Of a DNA stretch of 64,000 nucleotides, positions 33,943 to 42,540 are shown piece after piece. Every line of letters starts with the position of its first letter. Position 1 is the stretch's first letter. The notes beneath the pieces were generated by a model that did not search any database, was not told where the DNA came from, and saw only the letters and a program-made list of their open reading frames with translations. Both the position numbers and the translations under genes were made by a program. Location: NCBI RefSeq assembly GCF_003952465.1, contig NZ_CP034448.1:7293001-7357000 (forward strand), in the 5' to 3' direction. The stretch comes from Mesorhizobium sp. M1B.F.Ca.ET.045.04.1.1 (GTDB taxonomy: Bacteria; Pseudomonadota; Alphaproteobacteria; Rhizobiales; Rhizobiaceae).

Positions 33943-34641
33943 ATGACGCAATCTCAACATCCCACGGACGGGATTTCGCAAGGTGTCTTGGCAGGCCTGG
34001 TGGCGGAAGCCGTGCAACAGGCCCTGATCCAGCGCGGTATCGTTCTAGACCCACAGACCCTGGTGTCTGCTAGCGCTATCGCTGGCAGCCTCGCGGCCGC
34101 CGTCCCGTTCCTTCCACAGGAACAGCGCCTCGCGATCGGCTCTTTCAAGGGCGAATGCACTGCGCTCGCCTCCGGATTCTTCCAGGCAATGGCAGAACTC
34201 GCGAGCGGCGACTTCGCAAGTGCCGACAGCTCGGATGAAAGCCCTACGGCGGCGAGCGCAGCGCCTTCGTCGCCGCCGCGGGCCAATGATCTTCAATCGG
34301 TGCTGATCGAGGATTGGGCGGGCGAGGTCGCCGGGTCGACCTATCTGGAAGAGCATTTCCGCATACCGCGCTCGACGCTGCATCGCTGGCAACGGCGCAA
34401 TGAGGTTATTGCCTTGCGCAAGGGCGGCCGCAAGCATGTCTTCCCGCTCGCCCAGTTTATCGACGGCAGGCCGGCATCGGGGATCCCCGAAGTACTGTCG
34501 GCATTCGGCAATCCACGGCTGGCTTGGTTCTGGCTGACTCGCCCGTCGCAAGAGCTCCACGACCGCATTCCGATCGAGGTCCTCAAACAGGACATGGTGT
34601 GTGACGTGGTGGCGGCCGCGCGCCGATTTTCTTCGACTTGA
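33943..34641 (+). CDS. DUF2384-like (Xre/MbcA/ParS-type) regulator, paralogue 1
   Basis: This 232-residue protein has a variable N-terminal half and a conserved C-terminal half that recurs in the two genes at 58200 and 59705. The conserved part has EDWAG-VAGSTYLE, an HTH-like IPRSTLHRWQRRNEV, then GRKHVFPLAQFIDGRP, and a DUF2384-like end PRLAWFWLTRPSQELHDRIP. DUF2384 proteins are usually antitoxins of RES-domain toxins, but no RES gene is next to it. It sits between arsenic-gene debris and a group II intron remnant. A DNA-binding role is inferred. Confidence 0.7.
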   Translation: MTQSQHPTDGISQGVLAGLVAEAVQQALIQRGIVLDPQTLVSASAIAGSLAAAVPFLPQEQRLAIGSFKGECTALASGFFQAMAELASGDFASADSSDESPTAASAAPSSPPRANDLQSVLIEDWAGEVAGSTYLEEHFRIPRSTLHRWQRRNEVIALRKGGRKHVFPLAQFIDGRPASGIPEVLSAFGNPRLAWFWLTRPSQELHDRIPIEVLKQDMVCDVVAAARRFSST

Positions 34642-34686
34642 CCCTTTCCATCTCGAAATGTTGAGGACAGCATTACGCTCTACGGC

Positions 34687-35041
34687 GTGATGCAGCCCCC
34701 GGTGGACGGGTTGACATGGCGAGCCTACGAAGCGGACCTTGTTCACCTGATCGAAAATCTGCGCGATAGGCTCCAAAGAGGTGCATACCGGGCAAGCCCC
34801 GCATGGCGGCAATACATACCAAAGCCAGACGGACGCCAACGCCTGCTCGCAATCGCCGCCCTTGAGGATAAAAATTGTCCAAAGAGCGACGGTCGCGGTG
34901 CTGAACGCGATCTACGAGGAAGACTTCCTCGGGTTCTCGTATGGGTTCCGGCCCGGACGTGGCCAGCACGATGCGCTGGACGCACTCGCGGTCGGGATTT
35001 CGCTCATTCGACATACGAAGTCTGCTCACCCTGATTTTTGA
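34687..35041 (+). pseudogene. Group II intron reverse transcriptase/maturase remnant
   Basis: One frame reads QPPVDGLTWRAYEADLVHL and QYIPKPDGRQRLLAIAALEDK; after a frameshift near 34875 another frame reads IVQRATVAVLNAIYEEDFLG and FSYGFRPGRGQHDALDAL. These are N-terminal LtrA-type reverse transcriptase motifs. The catalytic YADD region and the intron ends are missing. Confidence 0.8.
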
Positions 35042-35070
35042 GGGGGGACGAGCGAACCGAGAAGGCAGGA

Positions 35071-35100
35071 GGAAGGCCCGGACATGTATCCGGGCCTTCC
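35071..35100. repeat. Perfect 12-bp inverted repeat with 6-base loop
   Basis: GGAAGGCCCGGA (35071-35082) pairs fully with TCCGGGCCTTCC (35089-35100) around CATGTA. No T-tract follows on either strand, so it is not a standard terminator. It lies between the intron remnant and an IS66 fragment and may belong to a lost mobile element. Confidence 0.6.
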
Positions 35101-35196
35101 GATTCAAGCGACTTCACGCAGCGATTACTCGGATGACCCCAATGTCCGGCACATCGACCTCGAATCTCGCAGCTTCGTCTGCCTCCTCAGAAGATC

Positions 35197-35280
35197 ATGA
35201 CGGGACGGCGGCCGGATGAGGTCAAAGCACAGATCGTTCCGGAGAGCTTGCGTCCGGGCGTGACGGTGAACTTGAACCAC
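35197..35280 (+). pseudogene. IS66-family TnpA N-terminal remnant
   Basis: The frame reads TGRRPDEVKAQIVPESLRPG and VTVNLN, which matches the start of the IS66 accessory protein TnpA before similarity stops. About 25 residues remain. A C-terminal fragment of the same family occurs at 54110. Confidence 0.55.
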
Positions 35281-35382
35281 CGTGACATGGCGATGCCCGG
35301 CATCCCGCAATCCGGCCTCGATGATCGAAGCACGGCTGCGGTTCTCGTCGATAACAAGGATGGTCAACGAACCGGCGGACAT
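35272..35382 (-). pseudogene. ANTAR response regulator (NasT-like) N-terminal fragment
   Basis: From an ATG at 35382 the minus strand reads SAGSLTILVIDENRSRASI and IEAGLRDAGHRHVTVVQ, the start of a NasT-type receiver domain. It then runs into the IS66 remnant, so about 37 of roughly 195 residues survive. It shows that an IS66 insertion or deletion cut the gene. Confidence 0.6.
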
Positions 35383-35485
35383 GCGCCTATTGTGTAGGCG
35401 GACCGGAATTGTGCAATGCGGTAGTCGATCGGAGGCGAACTCGGCCTCACGTTTTCAGATCATCGAGGGTCGTCGGCCCTGGACC

Positions 35486-36313
35486 TCACCAAAAGCCAAC
35501 AAGCGACCTTAGCATTGCTTTCGCGCCGACCGCCTCCCGGCACGACCTGCGAAACCCGGTCCGCCCCGTTGCTTCAAGCACGTCGTCATCGATGCCGCGC
35601 AGGATCGCGCGCGCGTTGCGCCACCCGATCCGGGCAAGTGCGGAAGCCAACTCCGCACGCACCGGGTCGAACGGAGGCCGATCGATTGCCGAGCTTTCAG
35701 TCAGGTCAATGTCATTGCTGGCGCCGAGCGCATACTGCGGAAGATCCACGGCATGACCAATGTCGAATCGCGGCGAGCGGTCCAGGAAATGAGAAAGCAT
35801 GTGCAGAGACAGGACTGGCGACGAAACGAGGTTCTCGTAGCAGACGAAATGGACAGGAACGCCACTTCGCACCAACGCATCCATGGCAAAGTAAAATTGG
35901 TTCCAGTAGTCGGATGGTGTCTTAAACCGGTATTCCATACTGCCAGGTCGCGTAAAATCCTGCCTGACCTCGAACGGTCCGCGGAGGAAGGAACCCAGGC
36001 TTTTCTTCGGCCTGAAAATGGTGTCGTTCCTTGCCAGCCGGTACCAGGAGAGAATTTGGCTGACAGGATCCTTGCTCATCACGACAATCGGCAGGTCGCC
36101 ATACAGCAGATCGCGCCCGTTCATCAGGGCCGGGAAAATCCCGTGCTTCCAGAACCCCTGATCGAAGACGACTGGCACCTTCAGATAGCGTTCGATCAGA
36201 TATTTGGCGAGATTTGTACCGGATCTCGGGGTGCCCATGACCCGGACGCCGACGGCGTGCTGGCCAAAGCGCGTCGGGAAGCCGATCGGCGTTGAAACAT
36301 TCATGATGGTCAC
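35486..36313 (-). CDS. Sulfotransferase-like protein
   Basis: This protein of about 275 residues has a PAPS-type 5' loop RVMGTPRSGTNLAKYLI near residue 30 and a VMSKDPVSQILSWYRL motif near 85, in the place of the 3'-phosphate binding RxPxxxxxS region. The GTG start at 36313 overlaps the glycosyltransferase stop; an ATG at 36304 is equally possible. Together with the upstream glycosyltransferase it may modify a surface glycan or a Nod-factor-like molecule. The acceptor is unknown. Confidence 0.75.
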   Translation of the reverse strand: MTIMNVSTPIGFPTRFGQHAVGVRVMGTPRSGTNLAKYLIERYLKVPVVFDQGFWKHGIFPALMNGRDLLYGDLPIVVMSKDPVSQILSWYRLARNDTIFRPKKSLGSFLRGPFEVRQDFTRPGSMEYRFKTPSDYWNQFYFAMDALVRSGVPVHFVCYENLVSSPVLSLHMLSHFLDRSPRFDIGHAVDLPQYALGASNDIDLTESSAIDRPPFDPVRAELASALARIGWRNARAILRGIDDDVLEATGRTGFRRSCREAVGAKAMLRSLVGFW

Positions 36314-37776
36314 CGTTCCGCTTGCCGAAAAGCCGGCTGCTCGGCCGCCAGTTCGCCCACTCGCGAAACCGTCCGCGTCGCCGGGCGCTCCGGCCGACGG
36401 ATCATGGGTCCTGGATCGCTGGAATCGAGCGTGGCGACATGGCCGACTATTGTCGTGAAAAAATCCCGCTCGCGGATCGGGCGGTAACGCGACGCGATCG
36501 TCTCACGCAATTCGGCGAGCCAGCCCGGATCGGTACAGGCTTTGGCGACGGCGGCGCACCAGGCTTCGACATCGTGCGCGGGAAGCGTCGGCATCAACCC
36601 TTGCGTTGCCTCGGTCAGCGACGGGGCGTCGGAGATCAGAACCGGCAGGCCGAAATCGAGGCACTCGGCGGCCCCCAGGCCCCAGCCTTCCACCGCGGAC
36701 GGATAGACGCTGAATTCGGCGTCCCGATAGAGTTCCGCCAGTTGCTGATCGCTGAGATTGGAGCGGAACTGAACATGGTCGCGAAGCCGAGGATTGGCCT
36801 CCATGAAGGCCACCAGCTCGTCATACATCCACCCCCAACGGCCGCAGAAAACCAGCGTCGGCAGCCGATCGCCCAGCAAAGGCAGAAGCCGATGCCATAC
36901 CTTGAGCAGCAGGATGTGGTTCTTCCTGATCTCGATCGTCGAGCAATAAAGAACGAACTTCCGACCTTGGTTTTGTCTCTCGGGGCGCATCCGTCCGTCT
37001 GCGACGCCTTCCTTGAGAAAGGCGCCGGGCGAAGCGACCGCCACTTCCGGAATCCGAGCGGGATTGGAAGCTCTCGCATGGCATCTCACCCTGTCGGCCG
37101 TGTAGTTCGACACGCAGACCAGCAGGTCGGAATTTTCCACTTGCCACGCCGTGTTGCGGACGAAGCCGCGCGCATGATGAGGCCCGACGAAGTGCGGGAA
37201 GTCGATCGGGATGAGATCGTGCATGATGGTGAAGATGCCGCAGCTGGTTTTTCCCGCGAGCTTCTTGGCGGCAATCTCATGCACGCTCGCGCTCGACAGG
37301 AAGCATACGGCGTTGTCGTCCTTCAGCGGATCCTTCGTCTCGGTCCTCCTCGCGCGCAGGCATGATTTCATCGTCTTGAAGAGGCGAATGGCCGTCTTGG
37401 AGAGCTGGAACTTGATCCCGCGCCGCTTTTCCGAGCCCGAGACGAAGATCGCCGCCACGCGGTCGAACTCGCGTCCGAAATCGAAGGGCGCATCGCGCAT
37501 GATCGACAGCACCTTCCCGAGGCGGGCCAGATACGGCCTGTCCTCTCCGCCGACGGCTTGCGGCAGCTCACCCTCGACCAGCCGCTTCAGGTAGCGAAGC
37601 TCCGCTTCGCCCAGCATTCGGCCCCGCCCCTGCGCGTCGACGATGAAGAAGCCGACCGGCGAGGCGCGCCATCGAAGCGCCTGGCGCACAAGTGCCGTCT
37701 CGACGCGCGGTATGCCTACGGGCGGATGCGGTCCCCACCGAAAAGGTAAGCTCGAGTCGATGTACAGTTTCTTCAA
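36310..37776 (-). CDS. GT4-type glycosyltransferase
   Basis: This protein of about 488 residues has the family 1/4 glycosyltransferase C-terminal domain: VLYCSTIEIRKNHILLLKVW, LVFCGRWGW, then VYPSAVEGWGLGAAECLDFG and LPVLISDAPSLTEA. I place the start at a TTG (37776) with GAAGG seven bases upstream; the protein then begins KKLYIDSSLPFRWG. It forms a two-gene operon with the sulfotransferase-like gene. A promoter with an operator in its spacer lies about 145 bp upstream. Confidence 0.85.
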   Translation of the reverse strand: MKKLYIDSSLPFRWGPHPPVGIPRVETALVRQALRWRASPVGFFIVDAQGRGRMLGEAELRYLKRLVEGELPQAVGGEDRPYLARLGKVLSIMRDAPFDFGREFDRVAAIFVSGSEKRRGIKFQLSKTAIRLFKTMKSCLRARRTETKDPLKDDNAVCFLSSASVHEIAAKKLAGKTSCGIFTIMHDLIPIDFPHFVGPHHARGFVRNTAWQVENSDLLVCVSNYTADRVRCHARASNPARIPEVAVASPGAFLKEGVADGRMRPERQNQGRKFVLYCSTIEIRKNHILLLKVWHRLLPLLGDRLPTLVFCGRWGWMYDELVAFMEANPRLRDHVQFRSNLSDQQLAELYRDAEFSVYPSAVEGWGLGAAECLDFGLPVLISDAPSLTEATQGLMPTLPAHDVEAWCAAVAKACTDPGWLAELRETIASRYRPIRERDFFTTIVGHVATLDSSDPGPMIRRPERPATRTVSRVGELAAEQPAFRQAER

Positions 37777-37915
37777 TGGATTACCTTCAATTCTATGTCG
37801 ATTTCGTCGGCAAAACCGGAGGGCAAACGCCGCACGCAACTCACCGTTGCGAATTGCACTCAGCGAGACCCGCGCCTGGTCTTTGGATCGTCAGACTCAA
37901 TTCCTGATGGCTGAG

Positions 37916-37944
37916 CATCTACGTGGGAAAATTACCCACGTCAA
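37916..37944 (-). promoter_or_regulatory. Promoter of the glycosyltransferase operon with GTGGG-N7-CCCAC operator
   Basis: On the minus strand TTGACG (37944-37939), a 17-base spacer and TAGATG (37921-37916) form a sigma-70-type promoter. The spacer is almost filled by the perfect palindrome ACGTGGG-N7-CCCACGT (37921-37941). A repressor bound there would block RNA polymerase. Three related sites occur at 38000, 40331 and 40467. Confidence 0.65.
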
Positions 37945-37992
37945 GAGATCAACATGAAAAGCCACTCGGGACGCCCTCGTCCAACGAGCCGC

Positions 37993-38022
37993 TTGACATG
38001 TGGGCATTTTTCCCACCAATAA
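37993..38022 (+). promoter_or_regulatory. TTGACA box with GTGGG-N7-CCCAC operator
   Basis: TTGACA (37993-37998) is followed at once by GTGGG-CATTTTT-CCCAC (38000-38016) and an A/T-rich stretch. No convincing gene starts to the right, so the site may serve the minus-strand operon as a second operator, or a small RNA or lost gene. Confidence 0.45.
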
Positions 38023-38340
38023 TTGATCGTTGATTTCAAGCCGCTTAGACCGGGCTCGCCGCGCGCGGGGTCCGGACTGAATTTCGGCGGATCACCTGCC
38101 CCCCGCATGATCCGCGGAAAAGCAGCCGTACCGAAAAGGCTCGAACCACCCACCCCGGTACAAGAGCCAGTGCGGCTGCGCCGGCCGGTTCTGTCCCCTC
38201 GCAAAAGACAGACCGGCCGGATCCCTCGCCATCGCGAGACGGTTATTTTCGAGAGGTGGGCGACTGACAGTCGCTAAGCACTCAGCATTGCCTCAGGGCA
38301 AGGTTCCGGCGACCCTTTGCCCCTCGGCTTATCCGAGCCC
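38017..38340. other. Gene-free stretch
   Basis: I find no supported gene here. A TTG-initiated frame of 84 codons (38023-38277) has no family features and a composition like random GC-rich DNA. A possible transcript from the promoter at 37993 would cross it. Confidence 0.5.
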
Positions 38341-39408
38341 TTAAGGCGAGCCAGGGCCGCCCGGTCCACCGGGGCCACCAGGCCCACCCGGTCCGCCATT
38401 GGGGGCGCCTCCGGGTGTACCGGGAACTCCGGGAGCTCCCGGGCCGTTCGGTGGACCTGGCGGCTGGCCGGGCATGCCAGGCTGACCTGGCGAGCGCGTG
38501 CTGGCATTCGCCTGACGCGAGGCCGAAACGATATTGCCCGACCGATCGAATCCGACAGCAAGGAACGCGCGCACAGGGGCCGTCGATTTGGAATCGTCGC
38601 CCTCGACGGAGACCCCCAGACCCGATTCCAGCCGTCGTCCCTGACGCTGCAAGAAGGTCTCGTAGAGCACGCTCGCGACATCGGCCTGCGGAACCGGTGT
38701 CTCCGCCTCGATGCGCACTACTTTGTAGCCGCCGGTGGCCTTGACCAGGGTCAGTTCCACGCGGCGGTTCGCAAGCTGCGATGATCTTGGCCCGACATTC
38801 AGCCGCCCCACCAGGAGTGAGCCCCCCGACTTCACCACCGCCAGGCCGCGAACCAGATAGTGTGTCGTGGAGGGCCTGGGTTCTACCAGGCTCGCGACGA
38901 TTTTCCCGTCCGGCCGGCGAATGCCTTGGACGGCCACGATATCGCCCTTCCTGACCGGTGGCATTCCTGCAACGCCGCCGGTGTCCACGCTCTGTCCCAG
39001 AACCAGGATCGAGCCGCGACTTGTGCGCTCGACGGGTCCGACGACCTCGCTGGTGACATGGATTTGCCGCGTGACGACGCGATCCGCGTCCTGTGTCACC
39101 GCCACGCGCACGACATGCCCTACCTTGAGGCTGCTTGTGGTGGCGGCGACACCGTCAATCCAGACGGGCACATCCGGACCGTAGGCGACCCGCACATCGT
39201 TGACGAAGATGCTGCCGAAGCGCTGTATGGTTCCCACGATGCCGGTGCCGCCGATGCCGTGATCGTCCCCGGTTCCCGCCGTCCAGCCGGTGCCGCCGAT
39301 ACCCCGGTCGCCCGACGTGTCCGTCGCCCTCGCGAAAGCACTGAACAGCAGCGCCGGAAAGGCGGCGCCGAGCGTCAGGAAACTCCGCCTCGTCAACCTC
39401 CAGTCCAT
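38341..39408 (-). CDS. DUF5666-type exported protein with collagen-like tail
   Basis: This 355-residue protein starts with a Tat-type signal (RRSFLTLGAAFPALLFSAFARA). The body has repeated OB-like beta domains of the DUF5666 kind (GIVGTIQRFGSIFVNDVRVAYG, KGDIVAVQGIRRPDGKIVAS). The last 50 residues or so are collagen-like Gly-x-y triplets ending in repeated GGP units. It starts on a TGATG overlap with the DUF6502 gene. An exported, possibly surface-displayed, protein is likely. A longer ORF start at 39495 would bury the signal peptide. Confidence 0.8.
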   Translation of the reverse strand: MDWRLTRRSFLTLGAAFPALLFSAFARATDTSGDRGIGGTGWTAGTGDDHGIGGTGIVGTIQRFGSIFVNDVRVAYGPDVPVWIDGVAATTSSLKVGHVVRVAVTQDADRVVTRQIHVTSEVVGPVERTSRGSILVLGQSVDTGGVAGMPPVRKGDIVAVQGIRRPDGKIVASLVEPRPSTTHYLVRGLAVVKSGGSLLVGRLNVGPRSSQLANRRVELTLVKATGGYKVVRIEAETPVPQADVASVLYETFLQRQGRRLESGLGVSVEGDDSKSTAPVRAFLAVGFDRSGNIVSASRQANASTRSPGQPGMPGQPPGPPNGPGAPGVPGTPGGAPNGGPGGPGGPGGPGGPGSP

Positions 39409-40268
39409 CAAGCGTCTCCGCCGGCAGGCTTGGAAGAGTCTTCGCCGGCAAACGATGCGCCGTCGGCGGTGAGGATGTAGACGCCGCAATTCCACCGGCT
39501 TGTTCCGCCGGGATCGCTTTTCACCGCCTGGTTCGCATGCTTGTTGAGGTGGAGCAGTGTCTCCACCACGACCTTGCGGCTGTAGGCTTCGAGCGACCTG
39601 GCAAGGTCTTCAGAGAGGCCGTCATAGTGGACGGCCCGCTCGATGAAAGGCGGTTTGTCCGCCAGGATGTTCGCTACGGCGGCGGCGGCATGGTCCTGAA
39701 GATTTCGGGCAAAGTAATAGAGCCGGACCTCGCCATCGTCGCGCGGCGCCATTGCCGCCTCCATCAAGACGATCCGGTCCTCTTCATCGGTCTCCACCAG
39801 CTTGCGATCGAGCCAGTCGTCGAGAACCGCCCTCGGCCGCAAATCGCGCGTCACCGACTCGACCAGACCCGCGAACGACGCCTCGCCGGTCTCGGCCATT
39901 CGCGGCAAGGGCAATGGCGCGCCCCTGGCGTCGGTGAACATCGGATCGGCAAGCCAGCGCGCGACGAGTGCGCTCGTCCTTGAAACCGAGTCGGGTATGA
40001 CCCTGACCGGGGCGCCGGCGCCGCGCAGACGACTGACCTCCTTGCGATGGACGCCCGTCAACAGGCTTACCCTGCTGTCCGTCTGCGGCTTGTCGGGCAG
40101 CGTGAACTCGTGCTCCGCCACGTTGACGTAGATCTGCCGCAACAGATCGACGAAGGTGGGAAACGTCACCCCGCACTTGATCGCCAGTCGCACCAACGGG
40201 CGAAGCACCCGGTTCAACGCGCTCTGGACGCCCGCGGCATCCAGATATTGTTCCGCCGATTTGCTCAT
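39408..40268 (-). CDS. DUF6502-family protein
   Basis: This 286-residue protein has a helical, HTH-like N-terminal half (LVRLAIKCGVTFPTFVDLLR, then SRVSLLTGVHRKEVSRLR) typical of DUF6502 proteins, which often sit beside DUF5666 genes. It may be a regulator of its partner; the function is not established. It is the first gene of a two-gene operon, with an operator-like GTGGG-N7-TCCAC 63 bp upstream of its start. Confidence 0.78.
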   Translation of the reverse strand: MSKSAEQYLDAAGVQSALNRVLRPLVRLAIKCGVTFPTFVDLLRQIYVNVAEHEFTLPDKPQTDSRVSLLTGVHRKEVSRLRGAGAPVRVIPDSVSRTSALVARWLADPMFTDARGAPLPLPRMAETGEASFAGLVESVTRDLRPRAVLDDWLDRKLVETDEEDRIVLMEAAMAPRDDGEVRLYYFARNLQDHAAAAVANILADKPPFIERAVHYDGLSEDLARSLEAYSRKVVVETLLHLNKHANQAVKSDPGGTSRWNCGVYILTADGASFAGEDSSKPAGGDA

Positions 40269-40330
40269 CGCCGTCCTTCACCCGTCAATCAGTTCGCCTA
40301 TGCCCCGAGAATTCCTGCCGAAAATAGCCC

Positions 40331-40347
40331 GTGGGAAATGCTTCCAC
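40331..40347 (-). promoter_or_regulatory. GTGGG-N7-TCCAC operator before the DUF6502 gene
   Basis: This site differs by one base from the perfect form of the palindrome. On the minus strand it lies between TTGTGG and TATTTT, 17 bases apart, a weak sigma-70-like pair. That matches the arrangement at the glycosyltransferase promoter. Confidence 0.5.
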
Positions 40348-40459
40348 AATAGATGGACCGGCAACGCCGGCTGTCCACCCCTCATGCTGAATTGGCAATT
40401 TGCGGGTTCACGCCCATTCGTCGGCTCCCGGTTTCGGCGAACCCATTCGACTCCTTCGG

Positions 40460-40489
40460 TTGACACGTGTGAAATTTTCCCACAATACT
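40460..40489 (+). promoter_or_regulatory. Promoter of the MucR-like gene with GTGTG-N7-CCCAC operator
   Basis: TTGACA (40460-40465) is followed by GTGTG-AAATTTT-CCCAC (40467-40483) and a possible -10, AATACT (40484-40489, 18-base spacing). It lies about 65 bp before the MucR-like start, so autoregulation is possible. Confidence 0.6.
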
Positions 40490-40551
40490 TTATTGCGAAG
40501 CAGAATCTCGCATCCATCACCGCCAGCGCATGACCGGCAAGGAGAGCACTT

Positions 40552-41100
40552 TTGAAGAGGCCTTATGTGAAACCGGCCATAACCAGGGCCTTGGATGGGT
40601 TCGACCGGCCAGCGGGCAATGTTGACCGCATCGATCTTGCGCATCGCGGCATGGACGCTAACGGGAAGATCCTTTCAGACCCGGACGGCATCATCTCGGG
40701 CAAGGAAGGCGTCGATTCAGCCGTCTCCTTGACTGCAAGCGTTGTATCCGCCTATGTCTCGAATAACCCACTGCCCGCGGCCGAGCTGCCGGAATTCATC
40801 GGCAAGATATATGCCTCGATCAAGCTGATCTCGATCGGGTCGCTTGACGTCCGGCCCGACGAGATCAAGGGCGTCGCCCGGGCGAAAAAATCGGTCACGC
40901 CCGAATTCATCATCTGCCTGGAAGACGGCAAGCGCTTCAAATCGCTGAAGCGGCACATCAGGGCTCAGTACGGCCTTACGCCGGATCAGTATCGAGCGAA
41001 ATGGAACCTGCCGTCCAACTACCCAATGGTGGCGCCGAACTATTCGGCAACCCGCTCGAAACTGGCCAAATCCATGGGTCTCGGCCGAAAGATAAAATAG
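40552..41100 (+). CDS. MucR/Ros-family transcriptional regulator
   Basis: This 182-residue regulator has the MucR core: SLTASVVSAYVSNNPLPAAE, FIICLEDGKRFKSLKRHI, then YGLTPDQYRAKWNLPSNYP and MVAPNYSATRSKLAK. Of the usual zinc ligands only the first Cys is present (CLED where Ros has CxxC). Mesorhizobium Ros homologues without zinc are known to fold and bind DNA. The TTG start has AAGGAG upstream; it gives about 45 residues before the core. An ATG at 40651 is the alternative. The family controls exopolysaccharide and symbiosis genes. Confidence 0.85.
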   Translation: MKRPYVKPAITRALDGFDRPAGNVDRIDLAHRGMDANGKILSDPDGIISGKEGVDSAVSLTASVVSAYVSNNPLPAAELPEFIGKIYASIKLISIGSLDVRPDEIKGVARAKKSVTPEFIICLEDGKRFKSLKRHIRAQYGLTPDQYRAKWNLPSNYPMVAPNYSATRSKLAKSMGLGRKIK

Positions 41101-41162
41101 GCTCCGAAACGGACTGCGACGCTACGGGCGTAACAGATGATCCGAGCAAAACGGCCTCAATA

Positions 41163-42035
41163 GGCGTTATCTTCACGACGTTTGGGGATGCCATGCGCGT
41201 GCCAGGTTCGCGCAAGAGCCTGATGCAGGCCAAGGCCGACGGCGCCGACGTGCGCATGGTGTACTCGCCGATGGACGCGCTGGCGCTCGCGCGCAAGAAC
41301 CCCGACCGCCAGGTAGTGTTCTTCGGCCTCGGCTTCGAGACCACCATGCCCTCCACTGCGCTTACCGTGCTGCAGGCGGAAGCCGACGGCATCGAGAACT
41401 TCTCGGTTTTCTGCAACCACATAACCATCGTGCCGACGATCAAAGCGATCCTGGACAGCCCCGATCTCCATCTCGATGGCTTCCTCGGGCCCGGCCACGT
41501 TTCGATGGTGATCGGCACGGCGCCTTACGAGTTCATCGCCAACTTCTACCGGCGTCCTATGGTTGTCGCCGGCTTCGAACCGCTCGACGTCCTGCAGTCG
41601 ATCTGGATGATCCTGAAGCAGATCAAGGAGGGCCGCGCCGAGATCGAGAACCAGTACACGCGCATCGTGCCCGAAGCGGGAAATGATCCTGCGCTGGCGG
41701 CCGTGGCAAAGGTTTATGAGCTGCGGGAGTTCTTCGAATGGCGCGGGCTGGGCTCCATCGACCATTCGGGGGTCAGGGTGCGCGATGACTATGCTCGCTT
41801 TGACGCCGAGCGCAAGTTTGCCATTCCCAACATCAAGATCGCCGATCCGAAATCCTGCCAGTGCGGTGAGGTTCTGAAAGGGGTGCTCAAACCGTGGCAG
41901 TGCAAGGTATTCGGCACGCTCTGCACGCCCGAAATGCCCCTTGGTGCGTTGATGGTTTCGCCCGAGGGCGCCTGCGCGGCCTATTACCAATATGGCGGCG
42001 TGAAACGGCAGGAACGGCCCGAAACGGCGCCAGCT
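41163..42035 (+). pseudogene. Duplicated 3' part of hypD
   Basis: About 870 bp repeat positions 16132-17004 of hypD at a constant offset of 25,031. In the lines I compared I saw only two base changes before position 41998 and a few more in the last 40 bases. The first 89 codons of hypD are missing, and a frame open from 41001 is just a chance link to the end of the MucR gene. The right end joins a cut IS256-type transposase gene. This is a recent segmental copy. Confidence 0.92.
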
Positions 42036-42062
42036 GGTCTCCCTCCCCGGAAGCCCGGCCGC

Positions 42063-42282
42063 GCAGCTCGACCGTGCCGGCCCGCGTCTCCCAGTCCCGG
42101 TCGCGGTAGCCATTGCGCTGGGCGAGCCGCAGCGGGTTCTTCTCGCCATAGGCGGCGCCGGTGGTCGCGCCCACCTCCATTTCCATCAGCCGCTCGGCGG
42201 CAAAGCCGATCATCTCCCGCAGCAGATCGGCATCCGGGGTCTTCTCCACGAGCGTGCGTAGGTTCATCATGTCGTCGGTCAT
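42063..42282 (-). pseudogene. IS256-family transposase N-terminal remnant
   Basis: From an ATG at 42282 the minus strand reads MMNLRTLVEKTPDADLLREM, GFAAERLMEMEVGATTGAAY, GEKNPLRLAQRNGYRDRDW and TRAGTVELR, the start of a Mutator/IS256 transposase. It is then cut by the hypD copy. The element probably took part in moving the hypD segment. Confidence 0.85.
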
Positions 42283-42540
42283 CGGTGGTCCTTCCGAAAT
42301 GGGTTGGCGTCAACAACCAAACCCTACCGGAAAGCGCCGATGACCACCGACACGCCGCTCACTCGCTACAGCGCTACTAACGGCGCGCTCGCGAGCGACT
42401 TCGTAACCCCAGAGCTACACCACCTGATGGGACACGACCTTCACGTCACCGAGCGTCGCCTCGATCGAGGTAGCTTCCATCTTCGACCAAACGCCCCGTC
42501 AAAGCCTGAGATCAAACATCGGGTCTTTGATTCTCGAAGA

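Noticed and set aside
34045..34839. A 264-codon minus-strand frame over the DUF2384-like gene
   Set aside because: It is the antisense shadow of a gene that has two paralogues in the window on the other strand sense.
41001..42380. A 459-codon open frame containing the hypD copy
   Set aside because: Its start lies in another frame inside the MucR-like gene and its end runs antisense through an IS256 remnant. It is an accidental join, so only the hypD fragment is listed.
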